From Sipunculus nudus (taxonomy: Eukaryota; Annelida; Sipuncula; Golfingiida; Sipunculidae), in the NCBI GenBank assembly GCA_026874595.1, contig CM049306.1, positions 34,860,019 to 34,924,018 of the forward strand: DNA of 64,000 bases, given 5' to 3'. A program made the translations under genes and the position numbers. Below, piece by piece: positions 36,267 to 48,751 of the stretch. Under the pieces are notes generated by a model, which saw only the letters and a list, made by a program, of their open reading frames with translations, ran no database searches and had not been told where the DNA came from. The stretch's first letter is position 1, and every line of letters begins with the position of its first letter.

Positions 36267-36302
36267 AAACATGCTGTCTGTCTGGAGGAAGTGATGACGT
36301 CA

Positions 36303-36341
36303 AAGGAACAGTGAATGAGCAGAGGAACAGTGAATGAGCAG
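36303..36341 (+). repeat. Two tandem copies of a 20-bp motif in the 3' UTR
   Basis: AGGAACAGTGAATGAGCAG occurs twice in immediate succession, just after the stop of the ten-exon gene. Confidence 0.8.
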
Positions 36342-36397
36342 CCCGACTGTGATCTTGTTTTTGTTGTGTATTTAAAACATATATACCGAAATACTAA

Positions 36398-36403
36398 AAT
36401 AAA
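36398..36403 (+). terminator. Polyadenylation signal of the ten-exon gene
   Basis: AATAAA about 130 bases after the TGA at 36264-36266, within an A-rich run. It is the first canonical signal after the stop. Confidence 0.6.
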
Positions 36404-36610
36404 AAAAAAAACTTTTTATGACTTGTTGAATGACTTTATTCAACAGAATATAAATCTTTTAGAAATGAGATAAGCTGAACGGATTTAGTCATATTCTGAA
36501 AAGATTTATTTATAGTGACTACGTAAGAGTCACTGATGGGGTAAATCAGCCTTTAGCACGCACCGATCATCGTATTGCAAAAAGTATATATAAGGACAAC
36601 ATAACCTTAC

Positions 36611-36930
36611 CATATTGTTGTGGTTGGGTGAAGTGAACATTGGCGCAGTGAAGATGAGCTGATACACCAAATATTATCTTATTTGAGACTCTTTTTTCGG
36701 ACACATCAAAAGTCAGCGAGTGGGCGATATAGCAAGCACCCTCCAATCTTATCACAATTCAAACTTTGATCGCCCATCCACCGGAAATATGCCATAATAT
36801 TCTCAGTCTTGAGATGAATTTCGCAGTGTCATGCTCCCACTCTTTATCATATTCAGTGAGCTGAACGGCCGAGAAGAGTCCATTTGTAATTGTAATATCG
36901 CCCATGAGGTGTATTCCTTGTGTTAAGTGC
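36611..36930 (-). pseudogene. Exon-like relic with one in-frame stop
   Basis: On the minus strand, an acceptor CTACAG|GC at 36930 and a donor ATG|GTAAGG at 36611 bound 320 bases. One frame reads through as protein-like sequence (LMGDITITNGLFSAVQLTEY, DKEWEHDTAKFISRLRILWH, GGWAIKV, stop at 36759-36761, then in the same frame RLEGACYIAHSLTFDVSEKR and FGVSAHLHCANVHF). Balanced composition and both splice sites suggest a former exon. I do not recognise the family. It could also be two adjacent exons or a real last exon ending at the stop. Confidence 0.4.
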
Positions 36931-36959
36931 CTGTAGTCCGTGATTATGTGTAACACACA

Positions 36960-37890
36960 CATGATTCCAAAATCTTACTTTTTTCTCAGTACGACTTCGA
37001 GCAAGTTTTGGAAAGTGCAAATTAGAACTAACATTAACAAAAAGGGCTTATAGGCCCTAAACCCTTTTTGTTTGGTTTAATCTTTCATTCATATTGGGGT
37101 GAAAGATTTTTTAATTTAAACTGAAACAAAAATCCATCAATCTTATCAGCAAATCTGGAACAGTACGTAATTTTATCACATATATGTGAAATATCAGATT
37201 ATAAATATGAATCCATAAATAAGCAGGTTCAGGGATATAGATTTACTTGGAAATGTAAGGACATTTGAAACATTCCGGTGTATCCTGCTTTGTACGTAGC
37301 TCGACTAAATCGACTAAATAAAATTTTGTTGTAAGAGTTAATATAAAATAAGTAAGATTTATTTAGAGTTCCATTTAATCGGGCTAGGTTTGGGGTAGTG
37401 GAACCCAGGCCGGCGTAGGGTATCTCGGGTTAAATCAAAATGGTTGAACACGTAGGACACTTTTCTTTTTTTTTGTTTTTGTTAGCTGTTACATTTAAAA
37501 CGTCATAATTCCATGAAAGTTCTAGTTAATAAATCAAAATACATATTGATCGGCATCATTGTGTTATGTCAAAATGTGTTAGCGGTACGGATGATAATCC
37601 TCAAATAATAATCATTTTCTTGCACTATTCGGGTTTGTCTGAAGCATGTACTTTAAAGAATTTCATGGTCAGGCCTGGGAAACCAGGCTTGATCTCCACA
37701 TAATTCTACATAATGTATATAGTTACCATGTTGGATAGGTTCATGGCATTTGTTAATTTAATGTGTGTGAAGATAGAAGCGGGGTCTATATATAGATGCA
37801 GTTAAAATATTTTTACCAAATAGGTCGCAACATTTTGTGAGTGTATGTGTGTGCCTACGTTTGTGTGGCAGAGAACCCTCCCCTGTTTAG
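36960..37890. other. Non-coding stretch
   Basis: No supported exon or repeat. Confidence 0.35.
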
Positions 37891-37894
37891 GTGC

Positions 37895-38068
37895 ATTAAG
37901 TCAAATCGATTCTTCACTGGACCATTCTCAAAATGCCCTTAATTTTTCGTCAGATTCCGTTCAATATTGCGTGAGTTTTGTTGTTGTTAACAAACACATG
38001 CACAAACACACACAAAAGCATACACACACGCGAACGGGTATAAACGCACACCCTCCTGGCGGAGACAA
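37895..38068 (+). mobile_element. Dispersed repeat family, 3' partial copy
   Basis: Matches the family from the AATCGATTCTTCACTGGACC segment through (CA)n to GCGAACGGGTATAAACGC and GGCGGAGACAATAAA. Confidence 0.6.
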
Positions 38069-38098
38069 TAAATGTTTCATTCTAATTCTTTGCAAGGT

Positions 38099-38100
<2 letters not shown>

Positions 38101-38176
<76 letters not shown>
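38101..38176. repeat. (TA)n microsatellite at the left edge of the triplication
   Basis: About 36 TA units. The first 4.24-kb unit begins inside the end of this tract. The later units begin with only a short TATATA, at the same point. Confidence 0.95.
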
Positions 38177-38178
<2 letters not shown>

Positions 38179-38860
38179 GCGGGGGAATCTGATTGAATTA
38201 CCTATAGAGAATTTTTTTAATAAATTGGGTTTGTAAACTAATATCGCCAAAACCAATAGGCGCCCTTCGGTGGGGTGGACTATTAGTATAATTAAGTTAT
38301 AAAGGAAGCCATACATGGGCCGATTCAACGTTCATCTAACGTTCACATTTTTTTAAGGAAAAATATGATTTAAATTAAGCAGGCAGTGATCAGTAGAGGT
38401 TGATCAACTTAATTTAGTTAACCTGAAAGAGACATATTAGTTCATATAAATACTTTAATTCCTCTTTTTTATTTTTTGTTCCTCAGTCCGAAGTTTTCTG
38501 CAGACTAAATATTTTTCATCTTTTTATTTGAGCTCAGCTGTCTTTCAGTCATGTTCTGAATCTTAGCATTTGTAAATGAAATGGCCAGGATCATTTTTAC
38601 AAGATATATCACACGATTTTAATACACCATGTATATCCGCCATAATTACCACGGCCATTTCAATTTTACTGACGCGCATATTAAACCAGGTATATAATCC
38701 TTAATTAGAATCATGTGTTTGCATAATAGAATGACTGCACAGAACTGAGGTCATCGACCTTAAAACCCTAGCAGATGAAATTAACAACAGGACTAAACAC
38801 CTTTGAGGTTAAAAATAAGCTGTGGCACTGAAATGTACTAGATATGATTGTCCATTTCAG

Positions 38861-38899
38861 GTCCATCCACGGGTGTACCTGCACCCACTCGTGAAAAAG
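38861..38899 (+). other. Candidate phase 1-1 linker exon in the tandem unit
   Basis: Preceded by a good acceptor (TGTCCATTTCAG) and followed by AAAAAG|GTCGGT. In the phase used by the ten-exon gene it reads GPSTGVPAPTREK, similar in style to that gene's stalk exon ending RPDTTRKTN. It is 39 bases, so it keeps frame. Repeated at 43102 and 47341 in the other units. Expression is unknown. Confidence 0.25.
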
Positions 38900-39390
38900 G
38901 TCGGTCATTCTGCTTTTCGATTGCAGAAATTTTATAATAACAATATTTATGAACCTCTTTTTATTATATTTATGGTTTTACTTGACGTATATACTCTGTT
39001 CCTATTACCTGGCCCCCGCCAATTTTCTCCTGTTTACTATTTAAAATGTATGTCGTATTTGGCATACATCAGTTCAATTCTGCTGTGATACTGCAGCAAT
39101 CGAAATTCCAGGTTTCTATATTATCATTTTAACTGATATTATCTGGAAATCATACATGGTATTAAATTAATGTGATGCTGGTTAATCCTCACATTCTATA
39201 TGTAAGGTTTTGGGCAAAATAGGTCTAAGTGAAATTCCGGTTCATTAAACGAAAATGTCAAGAAAAAACGGTTGAACAGGTGTACTAAAAATGAGAATAT
39301 TACGTTGAATCATTGAGATGACACCTGTCAAATTATTCAAATCAAACGAAATGTAACCTGAAAGTTAAACTAAACAAGTGATCACGATTA

Positions 39391-39669
39391 CATTCCAGCT
39401 GGACGTCTTCGGGATGGACTACATTCTGGATGGACGACCATTTAACTTAACACGTAAAAAGGAGTTAAAGTGGGTGTAATTGATGCAGTGATAAAGTGAT
39501 ACATCACCCTAACCCTAATCCTACCCCTAACTACAGTAGTAATACCGAAATTACCCCAATTTTAACTTCTTATTACATATTAAGTTAGATTGTGGTCGAT
39601 TCAGATTGTCGTTCATTCGGAATGTCGTCCATCCGGAAGTCCTTCATCCCGAAGTCGTCCAGCTGGAAC
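39391..39669. mobile_element. Foldback MITE with telomere-like core (unit 1)
   Basis: Arms of about 50 bp are inverted (CATTCCAGCTGGACGTCTTC and GAAGTCGTCCAGCTGGAACG, with GGATGGAC../..GTCCATCC inside). The core carries CACCCTAACCCTAATCC, close to the TTAGGG telomere repeat. Recurs in units 2 and 3. Confidence 0.75.
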
Positions 39670-40048
39670 GACACCGTGATCACACTTCCACCAGAGGTCG
39701 TTTCTACTCGAAACATACTCTGCTGTTTGGACACTGTGGGACGGCCTTGACTGCTTGTCTCAACTGTCAAACTTCAAAATCAATTTCTTTTTACATTTCA
39801 AGGAAGCACCTTCTCATGCGCATGTTTACAAAATATAACTTATCTTGAAAAGTCCTAGCCGGAGCAATAAAAATATCATACACCGTATTTGTAATATATC
39901 ATTCTGTAAATATACTCCAAAATGGATGGGATGCCGAAAGTGAACAAAATATGATTAAGTTTGACCTCGACGTTCCTTTTTCCCATTACTGTTTGTTATT
40001 ATGCTTGTGGTGAAATGCTGTATAATAAAAGAATCATTATGTCTGCAG

Positions 40049-40191
40049 ATCAACAGATCATGCCACATGTCAAATCTTGAGCGACATCTGGTGTCAAACG
40101 GGGGGGATAAACTCTGGCGCCAGCGAGATGATCTGTAGCAGTTGTTCGTACTGTGTTTACGTAGCCAATACTTTTAGTTGTTATAAATAAA
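40049..40191 (+). other. Candidate Cys-rich terminal exon in the tandem unit
   Basis: Acceptor ATGTCTGCAG at 40048. In phase 2 the frame is open for 46 codons with seven Cys, ending in TAA at 40188-40190 with AATAAA overlapping at 40186-40191. It contains ICSSCSYC; SSCSY is also found in exon 4 of the ten-exon gene, and exon 3 of that gene likewise starts in phase 2. A run of 7 G in units 1 and 2 is 8 G in unit 3, which would shift the frame there. It may be a divergent or decaying third domain, or coincidence. Confidence 0.25.
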
Positions 40192-40217
40192 ATGATAAAA
40201 TGATGGAACGTAGTTGT

Positions 40218-40218
<1 letters not shown>

Positions 40219-40264
<46 letters not shown>
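40219..40264. repeat. (CT)n microsatellite (unit 1)
   Basis: The CT tract differs in length among the three units, as expected for independent slippage after duplication. Confidence 0.95.
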
Positions 40265-40266
<2 letters not shown>

Positions 40267-41337
40267 TTTCTTCACATTTACTCTCAATTCTCTAAGACGT
40301 CGTTGCATTGTAATCATAAGATTTATATTAAAAAAAAACTTGATTTTGTGGTCTTCTTGGAATTCGGACCACGATCAGTATACCCTGTGGGAAGAAATTC
40401 TTGTAATTCTTCTAGTTTTGAAAATAGAGAGTGAGAAGAGGATATGAATATAAAAAGAGACGAATTGGGTCCCAATCTAAATAAGGCCATCATTATCGGT
40501 TTTCTTTTTATAGTTATCAAGATAAGCATCAGCATTTCGCAACCATTTGTACGTTAGATTTATTAATTCATCAGACATCGAGACTCATTAACACTTCACG
40601 TGCATATGTAAATTTACAGCTTTATGTTGTAGAATAGATGTAATTATTGACAGAAATCATTGCATAAAAAAGGCAGCGAAGTCAAATACTGTGTGGCACG
40701 TTTAGGTGGTTAGGCTGACGGCTTTCAAAATGCTAACATGTATAAATGTAATGTAATACGTCCATTTATTTATTTATTCTTATGATCAGAAGAATATTTG
40801 ATGTCATGATATCATCCATTCAGCTGACGGTCATTGTATCAGCAGATAGTTTTCAACACAAAAAAATGACCTCATCAATCCAGAAATCACATGAACCAAA
40901 CTTATTTGAATGCATAGGTATAACCCAAAACTTGTTGTTACAACAATGTTGTGATAGCCCATCCCATGTGCTAGTGAAGTTGTATGCCAGTAACCCGCGT
41001 GTTACAAAAATAAAACGTATTATACTAAGTGAATATCACATTAATTATACTTAATGTAATGAAAAGGTATCGCAACGATTGGAATCTTTGCATGAAACCT
41101 CACAGCAGTTTACCTACAATAATTTGTTGTCCACGTCGTATTTGTAATCAAAATCCTAGCAGCTTTCAGCGAAAATAAACTTAGGGGTATTGGGGATAAA
41201 GGAAACAAGAGGCGAATCAGTACGTTAGGAAGTAAAGGCTGGCCCAGGGTGCTTCATTAGATACAGGAGGGTCCACTTTATAGACACACTCTAAGACTGA
41301 CAAATAAATGAAGACCTTATTAGATAGCATAACTTAT

Positions 41338-41826
41338 CAGTGATGTAGTCGAGCCGACAACATTCGAGTCCGACTGCAGTGCAAGTCCGAGTCCAGGCCA
41401 ATCAAGTCCAAGTCCTTGAGATTCGAGTCCAAGTCCACCATCTTCGAGTCCGAGTCAAATAAATAAATCCCTAAAGAGCAATTCAGAATGGAAATTTCAG
41501 ATTATCAGGTACATTTTTAAGTAATAATTCACACATGCTTTTAGTATAATGGTTTATTTACAGTAATAGCTCCCGATGGTGTGCAAATGTAAGTATATAT
41601 AGTGTTATTTTTTTGGTGATATTCCGTTAGTAGCTTGCACAAGTACATGTCTTATAATATAACATGTGACAGAGTTTGTTTTTTCTCTTGGACTCGAGAT
41701 CGACTCGGCCTGATTTACGAGTCCTTACCTTAGAGTCCGAGTACAAGTCCGAGCCCAGAACCCCCAAGTCCGAGTCCTTAAAAACGTGGACTTGAGTCCG
41801 GACTCAAGACCAACATAACTGTCACT
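41338..41826 (+). mobile_element. GAGTCC-rich repeat element (unit 1)
   Basis: Starts CAGTGATGTAGTCGAG, with GAGTCC/AAGTCC-rich flanks at 41360-41455 and 41690-41810 around an AT-rich middle, and ends near AACTGTCACT. Uninterrupted relative of 8723-9514. Confidence 0.65.
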
Positions 41827-43631
41827 AACTATACGAAAACTCATCAACACTCAGAGCGGGTCTTAGTTCAAAGTCACCACACAACATTACTGATTAACGG
41901 AATGAGCGAAAAGATCGTGTTTAATCTGGTTCTTGGCGCCTGCGGGCATCTAATCGTCTGCTGCCGGGCACATTAAAACCAAGTAATTACAGGTATACCT
42001 CACAAATCACCATTTTTCAGAACTTTTGAGTTTAGATCAGCGATAAAAAACCCAGCCAGGGCAGCCCTGATTAAAATATTCTAGTTCTCTGTTCAATAGA
42101 AGAGAGATACATGGCCCTTACAAACAAAGAAAGAGAGAAAACATCCATTAACTAAGTAAAACATGAGACTTTTTTTTATAGTAATAAGAAGATAACCGAT
42201 ACATCTTTTACTAACGTCAGATATCAATGTATGAGTTCATCCAAGACACGACTTTAATTATGTATTAGAAAAAAAAACTCTTTTTATATTTATAAAGGTA
42301 TTTTGATACGTTAGTTATTTTGTTCCATTAACCTGTGTCCACCTGTTTTTCAGAGATCATTTTCTCAATCGTTTATTTTTATTTAAAATTAATTTCTGGA
42401 AAATGCACTATATATAATTGCGGGGGAATCTGATTGAATTACCTATAGAGAATTTTTTTAATAAATTGGGTTTGTAAACTAATATCGCCAAAACCAATAG
42501 GCGCCCTTCGGTGGGGTGGACTATTAGTATAATTAAGTTATAAAGGAAGCCATACATGGGCCGATTCAACGTTCATCTAACGTTCACATTTTTTTAAGGA
42601 AAAATATGATTTAAATTAAGCAGGCAGTGATCAGTAGAGGTTGATCAACTTAATTTAGTTAACCTGAAAGAGACATATTAGTTCATATAAATACTTTAAT
42701 TCCTCTTTTTTATTTTTTGTTCCTCAGTCCGAAGTTTTCTGCAGACTAAATATTTTTCATCTTTTTATTTGAGCTCAGCTGTCTTTCAGTCATGTTCTGA
42801 ATCTTAGCATTTGTAAATGAAATGGCCAGGATCATTTTTACAAGATATATCACACGATTTTAATACACCATGTATATCCGCCATAATTACCACGGCCATT
42901 TCAATTTTACTGACGCGCATATTAAACCAGGTATATAATCCTTAATTAGAATCATGTGTTTGCATAATAGAATGACTGCACAGAACTGAGGTCATCGACC
43001 TTAAAACCCTAGCAGATGAAATTAACAACAGGACTAAACACCTTTGAGGTTAAAAATAAGCTGTGGCACTGAAATGTACTAGATATGATTGTCCATTTCA
43101 GGTCCATCCACGGGTGTACCTGCACCCACTCGTGAAAAAGGTCGGTCATTCTGCTTTTCGATTGCAGAAATTTTATAATAACAATATTTATGAGCCTCTT
43201 TTTATTATATTTATGGTTTTACTTGACGTATATACTCTGTTCCTATTACCTGGCCCCCGCCAATTTTCTCCTGTTTACTATTTAAAATGTATGTCGTATT
43301 TGGCATACATCAGTTCAATTCTGCTGTGATACTGCAGCAATCGAAATTCCAGGTTTCTATATTATCATTTTAACTGATATTATCTGGAAATCATACATGG
43401 TATTAAATTAATGTGATGCTGGTTAATCCTCACATTCTATATGTAAGGTTTTGGGCAAAATAGGTCTAAGTGAAATTCCGGTTCATTAAACGAAAATGTC
43501 AAGAAAAAACGGTTGAACAGGTGTACTAAAAATGAGAATATTACGTTGAATCATTGAGATGACACCTGTCAAATTATTCAAATCAAACGAAATGTAACCT
43601 GAAAGTTAAACTAAACAAGTGATGACGATTA

Positions 43632-43910
43632 CATTCCAGCTGGACGTCTTCGGGATGGACTACATTCTGGATGGACGACCATTTAACTTAACACGTAAAA
43701 AGGAGTTAAAGTGGGTGTAATTGATGCAGTGATAAAGTGATACATCACCCTAACCCTAATCCTACCCCTAACTACAGTAGTAATACCGAAATTACCCCAA
43801 TTTTAACTTCTTATTACATATTAAGTTAGATTGTGGTCGATTCAGATTGTCGTTCATTCGGAATGTCGTCCATCCGGAAGTCCTTCATCCCGAAGTCGTC
43901 CAGCTGGAAC
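43632..43910. mobile_element. Foldback MITE (unit 2)
   Basis: Same element as 39391-39669. Confidence 0.75.
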
Positions 43911-44458
43911 GACACCGTGATCACACTTCCACCAGAGGTCGTTTCTACTCGAAACATACTCTGCTGTTTGGACACTGTGGGACGGCCTTGACTGCTTGTC
44001 TCAACTGTCAAACTTCAAAATCAATTTCTTTTTACATTTCAAGGAAGCACCTTCTCATGCGCATGTTTACAAAATATAACTTATCTTGAAAAGTCCTAGC
44101 CGGAGCAATAAAAATATCATACACCGTATTTGTAATATATCATTCTGTAAATATACTCCAAAATGGATGGGATGCCGAAAGTGAACAAAATATGATTAAG
44201 TTTGACCTCGACGTTCCTTTTTCCCATTACTGTTTGTTATTATGCTTGTGGTGAAATGCTGTATAATAAAAGAATCATTATGTCTGCAGATCAACAGATC
44301 ATGCCACATGTCAAATCTTGAGCGACATCTGGTGTCAAACGGGGGGGATAAACTCTGGCGCCAGCGAGATGATCTGTAGCAGTTGTTCGTACTGTGTTTA
44401 CGTAGCCAATACTTTTAGTTGTTATAAATAAAATGATAAAATGATGGAACGTAGTTGT

Positions 44459-44505
<47 letters not shown>

Positions 44506-45576
44506 TTTCTTCACATTTACTCTCAATTCTCTAAGACGTCGTTGCATTGTAATCATAAGATTTATATTAAAAAAAAACTTGATTTTGTGGTCTTCTTGGA
44601 ATTCGGACCACGATCAGTATACCCTGTGGGAAGAAATTCTTGTAATTCTTCTAGTTTTGAAAATAGAGAGTGAGAAGAGGATATGAATATAAAAAGAGAC
44701 GAATTGGGTCCCAATCTAAATAAGGCCATCATTATCGGTTTTCTTTTTATAGTTATCAAGATAAGCATCAGCATTTCGCAACCATTTGTACGTTAGATTT
44801 ATTAATTCATCAGACATCGAGACTCATTAACACTTCACGTGCATATGTAAATTTACAGCTTTATGTTGTAGAATAGATGTAATTATTGACAGAAATCATT
44901 GCATAAAAAAGGCAGCGAAGTCAAATACTGTGTGGCACGTTTAGGTGGTTAGGCTGACGGCTTTCAAAATGCTAACATGTATAAATGTAATGTAATACGT
45001 CCATTTATTTATTTATTCTTATGATCAGAAGAATATTTGATGTCATGATATCATCCATTCAGCTGACGGTCATTGTATCAGCAGATAGTTTTCAACACAA
45101 AAAAATGACCTCATCAATCCAGAAATCACATGAACCAAACTTATTTGAATGCATAGGTATAACCCAAAACTTGTTGTTACAACAATGTTGTGATAGCCCA
45201 TCCCATGTGCTAGTGAAGTTGTATGCCAGTAACCCGCGTGTTACAAAAATAAAACGTATTATACTAAGTGAATATCACATTAATTATACTTAATGTAATG
45301 AAAAGGTATCGCAACGATTGGAATCTTTGCATGAAACCTCACAGCAGTTTACCTACAATAATTTGTTGTCCACGTCGTATTTGTAATCAAAATCCTAGCA
45401 GCTTTCAGCGAAAATAAACTTAGGGGTATTGGGGATAAAGGAAACAAGAGGCGAATCAGTACGTTAGGAAGTAAAGGCTGGCCCAGGGTGCTTCATTAGA
45501 TACAGGAGGGTCCACTTTATAGACACACTCTAAGACTGACAAATAAATGAAGACCTTATTAGATAGCATAACTTAT

Positions 45577-46065
45577 CAGTGATGTAGTCGAGCCGACAAC
45601 ATTCGAGTCCGACTGCAGTGCAAGTCCGAGTCCAGGCCAATCAAGTCCAAGTCCTTGAGATTCGAGTCCAAGTCCACCATCTTCGAGTCCGAGTCAAATA
45701 AATAAATCCCTAAAGAGCAATTCAGAATGGAAATTTCAGATTATCAGGTACATTTTTAAGTAATAATTCACACATGCTTTTAGTATAATGGTTTATTTAC
45801 AGTAATAGCTCCCGATGGTGTGCAAATGTAAGTATATATAGTGTTATTTTTTTGGTGATATTCCGTTAGTAGCTTGCACAAGTACATGTCTTATAATATA
45901 ACATGTGACAGAGTTTGTTTTTTCTCTTGGACTCGAGATCGACTCGGCCTGATTTACGAGTCCTTACCTTAGAGTCCGAGTACAAGTCCGAGCCCAGAAC
46001 CCCCAAGTCCGAGTCCTTAAAAACGTGGACTTGAGTCCGGACTCAAGACCAACATAACTGTCACT
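45577..46065 (+). mobile_element. GAGTCC-rich repeat element (unit 2)
   Basis: Same element as 41338-41826. Confidence 0.65.
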
Positions 46066-47870
46066 AACTATACGAAAACTCATCAACACTCAGAGCGGGT
46101 CTTAGTTCAAAGTCACCACACAACATTACTGATTAACGGAATGAGCGAAAAGATCGTGTTTAATCTGGTTCTTGGCGCCTGCGGGCATCTAATCGTCTGC
46201 TGCCGGGCACATTAAAACCAAGTAATTACAGGTATACCTCACAAATCACCATTTTTCAGAACTTTTGAGTTTAGATCAGCGATAAAAAACCCAGCCAGGG
46301 CAGCCCTGATTAAAATATTCTAGTTCTCTGTTCAATAGAAGAGAGATACATGGCCCTTACAAACAAAGAAAGAGAGAAAACATCCATTAACTAAGTAAAA
46401 CATGAGACTTTTTTTTATAGTAATAAGAAGATAACCGATACATCTTTTACTAACGTCAGATTTCAATGTATGAGTTCATCCAAGACACGACTTTAATTAT
46501 GTATTAGAAAAAAAAACTCTTTTTATATTTATAAAGGTATTTTGATACGTTAGTTATTTTGTTCCATTAACCTGTGTCCACCTGTTTTTCAGAGATCATT
46601 TTCTCAATCGTTTATTTTTATTTAAAATTAATTTCTGGAAAATGCACTATATATAATTGCGGGGGAATCTGATTGAATTACCTATAGAGAATTTTTTTAA
46701 TAAATTGGGTTTGTAAACTAATATCGCCAAAACCAATAGGCGCCCTTCGGTGGGGTGGACTATTAGTATAATTAAGTTATAAAGGAAGCCATACATGGGC
46801 CGATTTAACGTTCATCTAACGTTCACATTTTTTTAAGGAAAAATATGATTTAAATTAAGCAGGCAGTGATCAGTAGAGGTTGATCAACTTAATTTAGTTA
46901 ACCTGAAAGAGACATATTAGTTCATATAAATACTTTAATTCCTCTTTTTTATTTTTTGTTCCTCAGTCCGAAGTTTTCTGCAGACTAAATATTTTTCATC
47001 TTTTTATTTGAGCTCAGCTGTCTTTCAGTCATGTTCTGAATCTTAGCATTTGTAAATGAAATGGCCAGGATCATTTTTACAAGATATATCACACGATTTT
47101 AATACACCATGTATATCCGCCATAATTACCACGGCCATTTCAATTTTACTGACGCGCATATTAAACCAGGTATATAATCCTTAATTAGAATCATGTGTTT
47201 GCATAATAGAATGACTGCACAGAACTGAGGTCATCGACCTTAAAACCCTAGCAGATGAAATTAACAACAGGACTAAACACCTTTGAGGTTAAAAATAAGC
47301 TGTGGCACTGAAATGTACTAGATATGATTGTCCATTTCAGGTCCATCCACGGGTGTACCTGCACCCACTCGTGAAAAAGGTCGGTCATTCTGCTTTTCGA
47401 TTGCAGAAATTTTATAATAACAATATTTATGAGCCTCTTTTTATTATATTTATGGTTTTACTTGACGTATATACTCTGTTCCTATTACCTGGCCCCCGCC
47501 AATTTTCTCCTGTTTACTATTTAAAATGTATGTCGTATTTGGCATACATCAGTTCAATTCTGCTGTGATACTGCAGCAATCGAAATTCCAGGTTTCTATA
47601 TTATCATTTTAACTGATATTATCTGGAAATCATACATGGTATTAAATTAATGTGATGCTGGTTAATCCTCACATTCTATATGTAAGGTTTTGGGCAAAAT
47701 AGGTCTAAGTGAAATTCCGGTTCATTAAACGAAAATGTCAAGAAAAAACGGTTGAACAGGTGTACTAAAAATGAGAATATTACGTTGAATCATTGAGATG
47801 ACACCTGTCAAATTATTCAAATCAAACGAAATGTAACCTGAAAGTTAAACTAAACAAGTGATCACGATTA

Positions 47871-48149
47871 CATTCCAGCTGGACGTCTTCGGGATGGACT
47901 ACATTCTGGATGGACGACCATTTAACTTAACACGTAAAAAGGAGTTAAAGTGGGTGTAATTGATGCAGTGATAAAGTGATACATCACCCTAACCCTAATC
48001 CTACCCCTAACTACAGTAGTAATACCGAAATTACCCCAATTTTAACTTCTTATTACATATTAAGTTAGATTGTGGTCGATTCAGATTGTCGTTCATTCGG
48101 AATGTCGTCCATCCGGAAGTCCTTCATCCCGAAGTCGTCCAGCTGGAAC
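47871..48149. mobile_element. Foldback MITE (unit 3)
   Basis: Same element as 39391-39669. Confidence 0.75.
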
Positions 48150-48698
48150 GACACCGTGATCACACTTCCACCAGAGGTCGTTTCTACTCGAAACATACTC
48201 TGCTGTTTGGACACTGTGGGACGGCCTTGACTGCTTGTCTCAACTGTCAAACTTCAAAATCAATTTCTTTTTACATTTCAAGGAAGCACCTTCTCATGCG
48301 CATGTTTACAAAATATAACTTATCTTGAAAAGTCCTAGCCGGAGCAATAAAAATATCATACACCGTATTTGTAATATATCATTCTGTAAATATACTCCAA
48401 AATGGATGGGATGCCGAAAGTGAACAAAATATGATTAAGTTTGACCTCGACGTTCCTTTTTCCCATTACTGTTTGTTATTATGCTTGTGGTGAAATGCTG
48501 TATAATAAAAGAATCATTATGTCTGCAGATCAACAGATCATGCCACATGTCAAATCTTGAGCGACATCTGGTGTCAAACGGGGGGGGATAAACTCTGGCG
48601 CCTGCGAGATGATCTGTAGCAGTTGTTCGTACTGTGTTTACGTAGCCAATACTTTTAGTTGTTATAAATAAAATGATAAAATGATGGAACGTAGTTGT

Positions 48699-48751
<53 letters not shown>

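Larger units (their letters stand above)
38169..42409 (+). repeat. 4.24-kb tandem unit, copy 1
   Basis: Starts ATATATAATTGCGGGGG and ends CTGGAAAATGCACT. Contains exon-like pieces (38861-38899, 40049-40190), a MITE (39391-39669), a (CT)n tract (40219-40264) and a GAGTCC element (41338-41826). No long open frame is conserved beyond these. Confidence 0.95.
42410..46648 (+). repeat. 4.24-kb tandem unit, copy 2
   Basis: 4239 bases, nearly identical to copy 1. Differences seen include A to G in GAGCCTC near 43192, C to G in GTGATGACG near 43624, and A to T in AGATTTCAATG near 46461. Confidence 0.95.

Noticed and set aside
38822-39088. 88-codon frame conserved in all three tandem units
   Set aside because: Conservation simply reflects near-identical duplication. 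The internal sequence reads through an acceptor-donor pair and shows no domain.
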